Below, one piece after another: positions 12,234 through 25,400 of a DNA stretch of 64,000 nucleotides. A program made the translations under genes and the position numbers. Below the pieces are notes generated by a model. It made no database searches and was not told the origin of the DNA. It was given only the letters and a program-made list of their open reading frames with translations. This DNA is from Diplolepis rosae (lineage: Eukaryota > Arthropoda > Insecta > Hymenoptera > Diplolepididae): NCBI GenBank assembly GCA_030998225.1, contig JAPYXD010000679.1:496001-560000 (forward strand), read 5' to 3'. Each line of letters begins with the position of its first letter. The first letter of the stretch is position 1.

Positions 12234-15200
12234 GCCCTCTTCAGTGCCATAAATTCAAAGATTAATTCAAAAATTTTTGTAAAACGTAGATAATTAAAAT
12301 AAGAATTATCATAAAATTGAAAAACTTATCTCATAGCTTGCGATTCAAAATGAAGTAGTCCAGTATGCAGCATCACGAATTGAAAAAATGTTTAGAGATC
12401 ACTGTAAATAAAAAACTGGATTACCAATAAACCGGAAAACATAAAAAAATTTTAGCACACGAACCGACCACAATTTGAAAAAAAATTTTTTATTTTTATT
12501 AAAGAACGATGCCGAATTGGTAATCGAGGGCAGAACGCGAACAAGGTTTACATTTTTAAAAACTTTGCGTGAAGACTTTGTTACCGCCGGAGTCTCTTAT
12601 AGAATGATCTGAACTGTTTTCAAAACCGACTCGAGACATGTGGCTTTGCTGACCGAAAATTTTTTTATATAAGCAATCCTGAGTTGTTCTTTTCCTCCTT
12701 GAAGAAGACTATTGTCCTATACCTAGTTAAGAAATTCGAGACGTTTATGTTGATTTTTACGAGTGGACGAAGGCGTGTATTTTTCAAGAAACGATTTTTT
12801 TATATTTCAGCTTCACGGACAATCCAATTAATATTGAATTTGCAAGCAAGGCATTACAGAAACCTAATTTATTATAATATCTATACATGTAGTTTTACTC
12901 AATATTATTTGAGTATGTTAAGAAATAAATAAAAAAATTGAAGGTTTTTTATTACTGCATTCAGATTTATTCTGAGATGTTTGGAAAAATAAACCATTTA
13001 TTTTGGTCTGAAAATGGTCACAACTATGATATATTCAACCTTTATACTAAATGTGCCATTTAAAAATTTTAAAGTGACATGTTTGATAACATGTCTGCTA
13101 TTATATTGACCCAAAATTCATAGAATTTATTTCATTTCTCATTATTTTGGCATAGGGTCAGATTCTTTCTATTTTCTTCGATTGAAATTTTCACTATTCG
13201 ATATAAAAAAACTCAAAAAGAAAGCAAGGCAAACGTTTTGGCCACATATGGGGGCCCTCTTCAGTGCCATAAATTCAAAGATTAATTCAAAATTTTTTGT
13301 AAAACGTAGGTAATTAAAATAAGAATTATCATAAAATTGAAAAACTTATCTCATAGCTTGCGATTCAAAATGAAGTAGTCCAGTATGCAGCATCACGAAT
13401 TGAAAAAATGTTTAGAGATCACTGTGAATAAAAAACCGGATAACCAATAAACCGGAAAACATAAAAAAATTTTAGCACACGGAACGACCACAATTTGAAA
13501 AAAAAATTTTTTATTTTTATTAATGAACGATGCCGAATTGGTAATCGAGGGCAGAACGCGAACAAGGTTTACATTTTTAAAAACTTTGCGTGAAGACTTT
13601 GTTACCGCCGGAGTCTCTTATAGAATGATCTGAACTGTTTTCAAAACCGACTCGAGACATGTGGCTTTGCTGACCGAAAATTTTTTTATATAAGCAATCC
13701 TGAGTGGTTCTTTTCCTCCTTGAAGAAGACTATTGTCCAATACCTAGTTAAGAAATTCGACACGTTTATGTTGATTTTTACGAGAGGACGAAGGCGTGTA
13801 TTTTTCAAGAAACGCTTTTTTTATATTTCAGCTTCACGGACAATCCATTTAATATTGAATTTGCAAACAAGGCATTACAGGAAACTAATTTATTATAATA
13901 TCTATACATGTAGTTTTACTCAATATTATTTGAGTATGTTAAGAAATAAATAAAAAAATTGAAGGTTTTTTATTACTGCATTCAGATTTATTCTGAGATG
14001 TTTGGAAAAATAAACCATTTAATTTGTTCTGAAAATGGTCAGAACTATGATATATTCAACCTTAATACTAAATGTGCCATTTAAAAATTTTAAAGTGACA
14101 TGTTTGATAACATGTCTGCTATTATATTGACCCAAAATTCATAGAATTTATTTCATTTCTCATTATTTTGGCATAGGGTCAGATTCTTTCTATTTTCTTC
14201 GATTGAAATTTTCACTATTCGATATAAAAAAACTCAAAAAGAAAGCAAGGCAAACGTTTCGGCTACATATGGGGGCCCTCTTCAGTGCCATAAATTCAAA
14301 GATTAATTCAAACATTTTTGTAAAACGTAGATAATTAAAATAAGAATTATCATAAAATTGAAAAACTTATCGCATAGCTTGCAATTCAAAATGAAGTAGT
14401 CCAGTATGCAGCATCACGAATTGAAAAAATGTTTAGAGATCACTGTGAATAAAAAACCGGATAACCAATAAACCGGAAAACATAAAAAAATTTTAGCACA
14501 CGAACCGACCACAATTTGAAAAAAAAATTTTTATTTTTATTAAAGAACGATGCCGAATTGGTAATCGAGGGCAGAACGCGAACAAGGTTTACATTTTTAA
14601 AAACTTTGCGTGAAGACTGTTACCGCCGGAGTCTCTTATAGAATGATCTGAACTGTTTTCAAAACCGACTCGAGACATGTGGCTTTGCTGACCGAAAATT
14701 TTTTTATATAAGCAATCCTGAGTTGTTCTTTTCCTCCTTGAAGAAGACTATTGTCCTATACCTAGTTAAGAAATTCGAGACGTTTATGTTGATTTTTACG
14801 AGTGGACGAAGGCGTGTATTTTTCAAGAAACGATTTTTTTATATTTCAGCTTCACGGACAATCCATTTAATATTGAATTTGCAAACAAGGCATTACAGGA
14901 ACCTAATTTATTATAATATCTATACATGTAGTTTTACTCAATATTATTTGAGTATGTTAAGAAATAAATAAAAAAATTGAAGGTTTTTATTACTGCATTG
15001 AGATTTATTCTGAGATGTTTGGAAAAATAAAGCATTTAATTTGTTCTGAAAATGGTCAGAACTATGATATATTCAACCTTAATACTAAATGTGCCATTTA
15101 AAAATTTTAAAGTGACATGTTTGATAACATGTCTGCTATTATATTGACCCAAAATTCATGGAATTTATTTCATTTCTCATTATTTTGGCATAGGGTCAGA

Positions 15201-18200
15201 TTCTTTCTATTTTCGTCGATTGAAATTTTCCCTATTCGATATAAAAAAACTCAAAAAGAAAGCAAGGCAAACGTTTCGGCCACATATGGAGGCCCTCTTC
15301 AGTGCCATAAATTCAAAGATTAATTCAAAAATTTTTGTAAAACGTAGATAATTAAAATAAGAATTATCAAAAAATTGAAAAACTTATCTCATAGCTTGCG
15401 ATTCAAAATGAAGTAGTCCAGTATGCAGCATCACGAATTGAAAACATGTTTAGAGATCACTGTGAATAAAAAACCGGATAACCAATAAACCGGAAAACAT
15501 AAAAAAATTTTAGCACACGGAACGACCACAATTTGAAAAAAAATTTTTTATTTTTATTAATGAACGATGCCGAATTGGTAATCGAGGGCAGAACGCGAAC
15601 AAGGTTTACATTTTTAAAAACTTTGCGTGAAGACTTTGTTACCGCCGGAGTCTCTTATAGAATGATCTGAACTGTTTTCAAAACCGACTCGAGACATGTG
15701 GCTTTGCTGACCGAAAATTTTTTTATATAAGCAATCCTGAGTGGTTCTTTTCCTCCTTGAAGAAGACTATTGTCCAATACCTAGTTAAGAAATTCGAGAC
15801 GTTTATGTTGATTTTTACGAGAGGACGAAGGCGTGTATTTTTCAAGAAACGATTTTTTTATATTTCAGCTTCACGGACAATCCATTTAATATTGAATTTG
15901 CAAACAAGGCATTACAGGAAACTAATTTATTATAATATCTATACATGTAGTTTTACTCAATATTATTTGAGTATGTTAAGAAATAAATAAAAAAATTGAA
16001 GGTTTTTTATTACTGCATTCAGATTTATTCTGAGATGTTTGGAAAAATAAACCATTTAATTTGTTCTGAAAATGGTCAGAACTATGATATATTCAACCTT
16101 TATACTAAATGTGCCATTTAAAAATTTTAAAGTGAAATGCTTGATAACATGTCTGCTATTATATTGACCCAAAATTCATAGAATTTATTTCATTTCTCAT
16201 TATTTTGGCATAGGGTCAGATTCTTTCTATTTTCTTCGATTGAAATTTTCACTATTCGATATAAAAAAACTCAAAAAGAAAGCAAGGCAAACGTTTCGGC
16301 TACATATGGGGGCCCTCTTCAGTGCCATAAATTCAAAGATTAATTCAAACATTTTTGTAAAACGTAGATAATTAAAATAAGAATTATCATAAAATTGAAA
16401 AACTTATCGCATAGCTTGCAATTCAAAATGAAGTAGTCCAGTATGCAGCATCACGAATTGAAAAAATGTTTAGAGATCACTGTGAATAAAAAACCGGATA
16501 ACCAATAAACCGGAAAACATAAAAAAATTTTAGCACACGAACCGACCACAATTTGAAAAAAAAATTTTTATTTTTATTAAAGAACGATGCCGAATTGGTA
16601 ATCGAGGGCAGAACGCGAACAAGGTTCACATTTTTAAAAACTTTGCGTGAAGACTTTGTTTCCGCCGGAGTCTCTTATAGAATGATCTGAACTGTTTTCA
16701 AAACCGACTCGAGACATGTGGATTTGCTGACCGAAAATTTTTTTATATAAGCAATCCTGAGTTGTTCTTTTCCTCCTTGAAGAAGACTATTGTCCTATAC
16801 CTAGTTAAGAAATTCGAGACGTTTATGTTGTTTTTTACGAGGGGACGAAGGCGTGTATTTTTCAAGAAACGATTTTTTTATATTTCAGCTTCACGGACAA
16901 TCCATTTAATATTGAATTTGCAAACAAGGCATTACAGAAACCTAATTTATTATAATATCTATACATGTAGTTTTACTCAATATTATTTGAGTATGTTAAG
17001 AAATAAATAAAAAAATTGAAGGTTTTTTATTACTGCATTCAGATTTATTCTGAGATGTTTTGAAAAATAAAGCATTTAATTTGTTCTGAAAATGGTCAGA
17101 ACTATGATATATTCAACCTTCATACTAAATGTGCCATTTAAAAATTTTAAAGTGACATGTTTGATAACATGTCTGCTATTATATTGACCCAAAATTCATG
17201 GAATTTATTTCATTTCTCATTATTTTGGCATAGGGTCAGATTCTTTCTATTTTCTTCGATTGAAATTTTCACTATTCGATATAAAAAAACTCAAAAAGAA
17301 AGCAAGGCAAACGTTTCGGCTACATATGGGGGCCCTCTTCAGTGCCATAAATTCAAAGATTAATTCAAACATTTTTGTAAAGCGTAGATAATTAAAATAA
17401 GAATTATCATAAAATTGAAAAACTTATCGCATAGCTTGCAATTCAAAATGAAGTAGTCCAGTATGCAGCATCACGAATTGAAAAAATGTTTAGAGATCAC
17501 TGTGAATAAAAAACCGGATTACCAATAAACCGGAAAACATAAAAAAAATTTTGCACACGAACCGACCACAATTTGAAAAAAAAATTTTTTTTATTTTTAT
17601 TAAAGAACGATGCCGAATTGGTAATCGAGGGCAGAACGCGAACAAGGTTTACATTTTTAAAAACTTTGCGTGAAGACTTTGTTACCGCCGGAGTCTCTTA
17701 TAGAATGATCTGAACTGTTTTCAAAACCGACTCGAGACATGTGGCTTTGCTGACCGAAAATTTTTTTATATAAGCATTCCTGAGTGGTTCTTTTCCTCCT
17801 TGAAGAAGACTATTGTCCTATACCTAGTTAAGAAATTCGAGACGTTTATGTTGATTTTTACGAGTGGACGAAGGCGTGTATTTTTCAAAAGAAACGATTT
17901 TTTTATATTTCAGCTTCACGGACAATCCATTTAATATTGAGTTTGCAAGCAAGGCATTACAGAAACCTAATTTTTTATAATATCTATACATGTAGTTTTA
18001 CTCAATATTATTTGAGTATGTTAAGAAATAAATAAAAAAATTGAAGGTTTTTTATTACTGCATTCAGATTTATTCTGAGATGTTTGGAAAAATATACCAT
18101 TTAATTTGTTCTGAAAATGGTCAGAACTATGATATATTCAACCTTTATACTAAATGTGCCATTTAAAAATTTTAAAGTGACATGTTTTCTAACATGTCTG

Positions 18201-18477
18201 CTATTATATTGACCCAAAATTCATGGAATTTATTTCATTTCTCATTATTTTGGCATAGGGTCAGATTCTTTCTATTTTCGTCGATTGAAATTTTCACTAT
18301 TCGATATAAAAAAACTCAAAAAGAAAGCAAGGCAAACGTTTCGGCCACATATGGGGGCCCTCTTCAGTGCCATAAATTCAAAGATTAATTCAAAAATTTT
18401 TGTAAAACGTAGATAATTAAAATAAGAATTATCAAAAAATTGAAAAACTTATCTCATAGCTTGCGATTCAAAATGAA

Positions 18478-18506
18478 GTTTAGAGTTTAGAGTTTAGAGT
18501 TTAGAG
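18478..18506 (+). repeat. GTTTAGA x4 minirepeat inside one monomer
   Basis: Four exact tandem copies of GTTTAGA plus a trailing G replace about 30 bp that normally lie between ATGAAGTAG and AATGTTTAGAG. The normal monomer has the word GTTTAGAG just downstream (here about 18513-18520), so local template switching from that word followed by slippage would explain it. Only this monomer in the window has it. Confidence 0.9.
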
Positions 18507-21420
18507 TCAAAATGTTTAGAGATCACTGTGAATAAAAAACCGGATAACCAATAAACCGGAAAACATAAAAAAATTTTAGCACACGAACCGACCACAATTT
18601 GAAAAAAAAAATTTTTATTTTTATTAAAGAACGATGCCGAATTGGTAATCGAGGGCAGAACGCGAACAAGGTTTACATTTTTAAAAACTTTGCGTGAAGA
18701 CTGTTACCGCCGGAGTCTCTTATAGAATGATCTGAACTGTTTTCAAAACCGACTCGAGACATGTGGCTTTGCTGACCGAAAATTTTTTTATATAAGCAAT
18801 CCTGAGTGGTTCTTTTCCTCCTTGAAGAAGACTATTGTCCTATACCTAGTTAAGAAATTCGAGACGTTTATGTTGAATTTTACGAGTGGACGAAGGCGTG
18901 TATTTTTCAAGAAACGAAATTTTTATATTTCAGCTTCACGGACAATCCATTTAATATTGAATTTGCAAAAAAGGCATTACAGAAACCTAATTTATTATAA
19001 TATCTATACATGTAGTTTTACTCAATATTATTTGAGTATGTTAAGAAATAAATAAAAAAATTGAAGGTTTTTTATTACTGCATTCAGATTTATTCTGAGA
19101 TGTTTGGAAAAATAAACCATTTATTTTGTTCTGAAAATGGTCAGAACTATGATATATTCAACCTTTATACTAAATGTGCCATTTAAAAATTTTAAAGTGA
19201 CATGTTTGATAACATGTCTGCTATTATATTGACCCAAAATTCATAGAATTTATTTCATTTCTCATTATTTTGGCATAGGGTCAGATTCTTTCTATTTTCT
19301 TCGATTGAAATTTTCACTATTCGATATAAAAAAACTCAAAAAGAAAGCAAGGCAAACGTTTCGGCTACATATGGGGGCCCTCTTCAGTGCCATAAATTCA
19401 AAGATTAATTCAAACATTTTTGTAAAGCGTAGATAATTAAAATAAGAATTATCATAAAATTGAAAAACTTATCGCATAGCTTGCAATACAAATTGAAGTA
19501 GTCCAGTATGCAGCATCACGAATTGAAAAAATGTTTAGAGATCACTGTGAATAAAAAACCGGATTACCAATAAACCGGAAAACATAAAAAAATTTTTGCA
19601 CACGAACCGACAACAATTTGAAAAAAAAAATTTTTTATTTTTATTAAAGAACGATGCCGAATTGGTAATCGAGGGCAGAACGCGAACAAGGTTTACATTT
19701 TGAAAAAATTTGCGTGAAGACTTTGTTACAGCCGGAGTCTCTTATAGAATGATCTGAACTGTTTTCAAAACCGACTCGAGACATGTGGCTTTGCTGACCG
19801 AAATTTTTTTTATATAAGCAATCCTGAGTTGTTCTTTTCCTCCGTGAAGAAGACTATTGTCCTATACCTAGTTAAGAAATTCGAGACGTTTATGTTGATT
19901 TTTACGAGTGGACGAAGGCGTGTATTTTTCAAGAAACGATTTTTTATATTTCAGCTTCACGGACAATCCATTTAATATTGAATTTGCAAGCAAGGCATTA
20001 CAGAAACCTAATTTATTATAATATCTATACATGTAGTTTTACTCAATATTATTTGAGTATGTTAAGAAATAAATAAAAAAATTGAAGGTTTTTTATTACT
20101 GCATTCAGATTTATTCTGAGATGTTTGGAAAAATAAACCATTTAATTTGTTCTGAAAATGGTCAGAACTATGATATATTCAACCTTAATAGTAAATGTGC
20201 CATTTAAAAATTTTAAAGTGACATGTTTGATAACATGTCTGCTATTATATTGACCCAAAATTCATGGAATTTATTTCGTTTCTCATTATTTTGGCATAGG
20301 GTCAGATTCTTTCTATTTTCTTCGATTGAAATATTCACTATTCGATATAAAAAAACTCAAAAAGAAAGCAAGGCAAACGTTTTGGCCACATATGGGGGCC
20401 CTCTTCAGTGCCATAAATTCAAAGATTAATTCAAACATTTTTGTAAAACGTAGATAATTAAAATAAGAATTATCATAAAATTGAAAAACTTATCGCATAG
20501 CTTGCAATTCAAAAGGAAGTAGTCCAGTATGCAGCATCACGAATTGAAAAAATGTTTAGAGATCACTGTGAATAAAAAACCGGATTACCAATAGATCGGA
20601 AAACATAAGAAAATTTTTGCACACGAACCGACCACAATTTGAAAAAAAAATTTTTTTTATTTTTATTAAAGAACGATGCCGAATTGGTAATCGAGGGCAG
20701 AACGCGAACAAGGTTTACATTTTTAAAAACTTTGCGTGAAGACTTTGTTACCGCCGGAGTCTCTTATAGAATGATCTGAACTGTTTTCAAAACCGACTCT
20801 AGACATGTGGCTTTGCTGACCGAAAATTTTTTTATATAAGCAATCCTGAGTTGTTCTTTTCCTCCTTGAAGAAGACTATTGTCCTATACCTAGTTAAGAA
20901 ATTCGAGACGTTTATGTTGATTTTTACGAGTGGACGAAGGCGTGTATTTTTCAAGAAACGATTTTTTTATATTTCAGCTTCACGGACAATCCATTTAATA
21001 TTGAATTTGCAAGCAAGGCATTACAGAAACCTAATTTATTATAATATCTATACATGTAGTTTTACTCAATATTATTTGAGTATGTTAAGAAATAAATAAA
21101 AAAATTGAAGGTTTTTTATTACTGCATTCAGATTTATTCTGAGATGTTTGGAAAAATAAACCATTTAATTTGTTCTGAAAATGGTCAGAACTATGATATA
21201 TTCAACCTTTATACTAAATGTGCCATTTAAAAATTTTAAAGTGACATGTTTGATAACATGTCTGCTATTATATTGACCCAAAATTCATGGAATTTATTTC
21301 ATTTCTCATTATTTTGGCATAGGGTCAGATTCTTTCTATTTTCTTCGATTGAAATTTTCACTATTCGATATAAAAAAACTGAAAAAGAAAGCAAGGCAAA
21401 CGTTTCGGCTACATATGGGG

Positions 21421-22442
21421 GCCCTATTCAGTGCCATAAATTCAAAGATTAATTCAAACATTTTTGTAAAACGTAGATAATTAAAATAAGAATTATCATA
21501 AAATTGAAAAACTTATCGCGTAGCTTGCAATTCAAAATGAAGTAGTCCAGTATGCAGCATCACGAATTGAAAAAATGAGCAGAGATCACTGTGCATAAAG
21601 AACCAGATTACCAATAAACCGGAAAACATAAAAAAATTTTTGCACACGAACCGACCACAATTTGAAAAGAAAAATTTTTTATTATTATTAAAGAACGATG
21701 CCGAATTGGTAATTGAGGGCAGAACGCGAACAATGTTTACATTTTTAAAAACTTTGCGTGAAGACTTTGTTACCGCCGGAGTCTCTTATAGAATGATCTG
21801 AACTGTTTTCAGAACCGATTCGAGACATGTGGATTTGCTGACCGAAAATTTTTTTAAATAATAACTCCTGAGAGGTTATTTTCATCCTTGAAGAAGACTA
21901 TTGTCCTATAACTAGTTAATAAATTCGAGACGTTAATGTATATTTTTACGAGTTGACAAAGGCGTTTAATTTTAAAGAAACGATTTTTTTATATTTCAGC
22001 TTCACGGACAATCCACTTAATATTGAATTTGCAAGCAAGGCATTACAGAAACCTAATTTATTATAATATCTATACATGTAGTTTTACTGAATATTATTTG
22101 AGAATGTTAAGAAATAAATAAAGAAATTGTAGGTTTTTTATTACTGCATTCAGATTTATTCTGAGATGTTTGGAAAAATAAACCATTTATTTTGTTCTGA
22201 AACCGGTCAGAACTATGATATATTCAACCTTTATACTAAATGTGCCATTTAAAAATTTTAAAGTGACATGTTTGATAACATGTCTGCTATTATATTGACC
22301 CAAAATTCATAGAATTTATTTCATTTCTCATTATTTTGGCATAGGGTCAGATTCTTTCTATTTTCTTCGATTGAAATTTTCACTATTCGATATAAAAAAA
22401 CTCAAAAAGAAAGCAAGGCAAACGTTTTGGCCACATATGGGG
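21421..22442 (+). repeat. Diverged monomer with a clustered-mutation patch
   Basis: Between about 21577 and 22210 this monomer carries many more substitutions than any neighbour, for example AATGAGCAGAGATC for AATGTTTAGAGATC, AAATAATAACTCC for ATATAAGCAATCC, GAGAATG for GAGTATG, and AACCGGTCAG for AATGGTCAG. Its flanking parts look normal. It may be an older unhomogenised copy, a conversion tract from a divergent variant, or a stretch of poor base calls. Confidence 0.7.
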
Positions 22443-25400
22443 GCCCTCTTCAGTGCCATAAATTCAAAGATTAATTCAAAAATTTTTGTAAAACGTAGAT
22501 AATTAAAATAAGAATTATCATAAAATTGAAAAACTTATCTCATAGCTTGCAATTCAAAATGAAGTAGTCCAGTATGCAGCATCACGAATTGAAAAAATGT
22601 TTAGAGATCACTGTGAATAAAAAACCGGATTACCAATAAACCGGAAAACATAAAAAAAATTTTGCACACGAACCGACCACAATTTGAAAAAAATTTTTTT
22701 TTGATTTTTATTAAAGAACGATGCCGAATTGGTAATCGAGGGCAGAACGCGAACAAGGTTTACATTTTTAAAAACTTTGCGTGAAGACTTTGTTACCGCC
22801 GGAGTCTCTTATAGAATGATCTGAACTGTTTTCAAAACCGACTCGAGACATGTGGCTTTGCTGACCGAAAATTTTTTTATACAAGCAATCCTGAGTGATT
22901 CTTTTCCTCCATGAAGAAGACTATTGTCCTATACTTAGTTAAGAAATGCGAGACGTTTATGTTGATTTTTACGAGTGGACGAAGCCGTGTATTTTTCAAG
23001 AAACGATTTTTTTCATATTTCAGCTTTAATATTGAATTTGCAAGCAAGGCATTACAGAAACCTAATTTATTATAATATCTATACATGTAGTTTTACTCAA
23101 TATTATTTGAGTATGTTAAGAAATAAATAAAAAAATTGAAGGTTTTTTATTACTGCATTCAGATTTATTCTGAGATGTTTGGAAAAATAAACCATTTATT
23201 TTGTTCTGAAAATGGTCACAACTATGATATATTCAACCTTGATACTAAATGTGCCATTTAAAAATTTTAAAGTGACATGTTTGATAACATGTCTGCTATT
23301 ATATTGACCCAAAATTCATAGAATTTATTTCATTTCTCATTATTTTGGCATAGGGTCAGATTCTTCCTATTTTCTTCGATTGAAATTTTCACTATTCGAT
23401 ATAAAAAAACTCAAAAAAGAAAGCAAGGCAAACGTTTCGGCTACATATGGGGGCCCTATTCAGTGCCATAAATTCAAAGATTAATTCAAACATTTTTGTA
23501 AAGCGTAGATAATTAAAATAAGAATTATCATAAAATTGAAAAACTTATCGCATAGCTTGCAATTCAAAATGAAGTAGTCCAGTATGCAGCATCACGAATT
23601 GAAAAAATGTTTAGAGATCACTGTGAATAAAAAACCGGATAACCAATAAACCGGAAAACATAAAAAAATTTTAGCACACAAACCGACCACAATTTGAAAA
23701 AAAAATTTTTTTATTTTTATTAAAGAACGATGCCGAATTGGTAATTGAGGGCAGAACGCAAACAAGGTTTACATTTTTAAAAACTTTCCGTGAAGACTTT
23801 GTTACCGCCGGAGTCTCTTATAGAATGATCTGAACTGTTTTCAAAACCGACTCGAGACATGTGGCTTTGCTGACCGAAAATTTTTTTATATAAGCAATCC
23901 TGAGTTGTTCTTTTCCCCCTTGAAGAAGACTATTGTCCTATACCTGGTTAAGAAATTCGAGACGTTTATGTTGAATTTTACGAGTGGACGAAGGCGTGTA
24001 TTTTTGAAGAAACGATTTTTTTATATTTCAGCTTCACGGACAATCCATTTAATATTGAATTTGCAAGCAAGGCATTACAGAAACCTAATTTATTATAATA
24101 TCTATACATGTAGTTTTACTCAATATTATTTGAGTATGTTAAGAAATAAATAAAAAAATTGAAGGTTTTTTATTACTGCATTCAGATTTATTCTGAGATG
24201 TTTGGAAAAATAAACCATTTAATTTGTTCTGAAAATGGTCAGAACTATGATATATTCAACCTTTATACTAAATGTGCCATTTAAAAATTTTAAAGTGACA
24301 TGTTTGATAACATGTCTGCTATTATATTGACCCAAAATTCATAGAATTTATTTCATTTCTCATTATTTTGGCATAGGGTCAGATTCTTTCTATTTTCTTC
24401 GATTGAAATTTTCACTATTCGATATAAAAAAACTCAAAAAGAAAGCAAGGCAAACGTTTCGGCTACATATGGGGGCCCTCTTCAGTGCCATAAATTCAAA
24501 GATTAATTCAAACATTTTTGTAAAACGTAGATAATTAAAATAAGAATTATCATAAAATTGAAAAACTTATCGCATAGCTTGCAATTCAAAATGAAGTAGT
24601 CCAGTATGCAGCATCACGAATTGAAAAAATGTTTAGAGATCACTGTGAATAAAAAACCGGATAACCAATAAACCGGAAAACATAAAAAAATTTTAGCACA
24701 CAAACCGACCACAATTTGAAAAAAAAATTTTTTTATTTTTATTAAAGAACGATGCCGAATTGGTAATTGAGGGCAGAACGCAAACAAGGTTTACATTTTT
24801 AAAAACTTTCCGTGAAGACTTTGTTACCGCCGGAGTCTCTTATAGAATGATCTGAACTGTTTTCAAAACCGACTCGAGACATGTGGCTTTGCTGACCGAA
24901 AATTTTTTTATATAAGCAATCCTGAGTTGTTCTTTTCCTCCTTGAAGAAGACTATTGTCCTATACCTAGTTAAGAAATTCGAGACGTTTATGTTGATTTT
25001 TACGAGTGGACGAAGGCGTGTATTTTTCAAGAAACTTTTTTTTTATATTTCAGCTTCACGGACAATCCATTTAATATTGAATTTGCAAGCAAGGCATTAC
25101 AGAAACCTAATTTATTATAATATCTATACATGTAGTTTTACTCAATATTATTTGAGTATGTTAAGAAATAAATAAAAAAATTGAAGGTTTTTTATTACTG
25201 CATTCAGATTTATTCTGAGATGTTTGGAAAAATAAACCATTTATTTTGTTCTGAAAATGGTCACAACTATGATATATTCAACCTTTATACTAAATGTGCC
25301 ATTTAAAAATTTTAAAGTGACATGTTTGATAACATGTCTGCTATTATATTGACCCAAAATTCATAGAATTTATTTCATTTCTCATTATTTTGGCATAGGG

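Noticed and set aside
18478..18506. Telomeric repeat tract
   Set aside because: Only four 7-bp copies inside one satellite monomer, not TTAGG, and explained by a nearby donor word.
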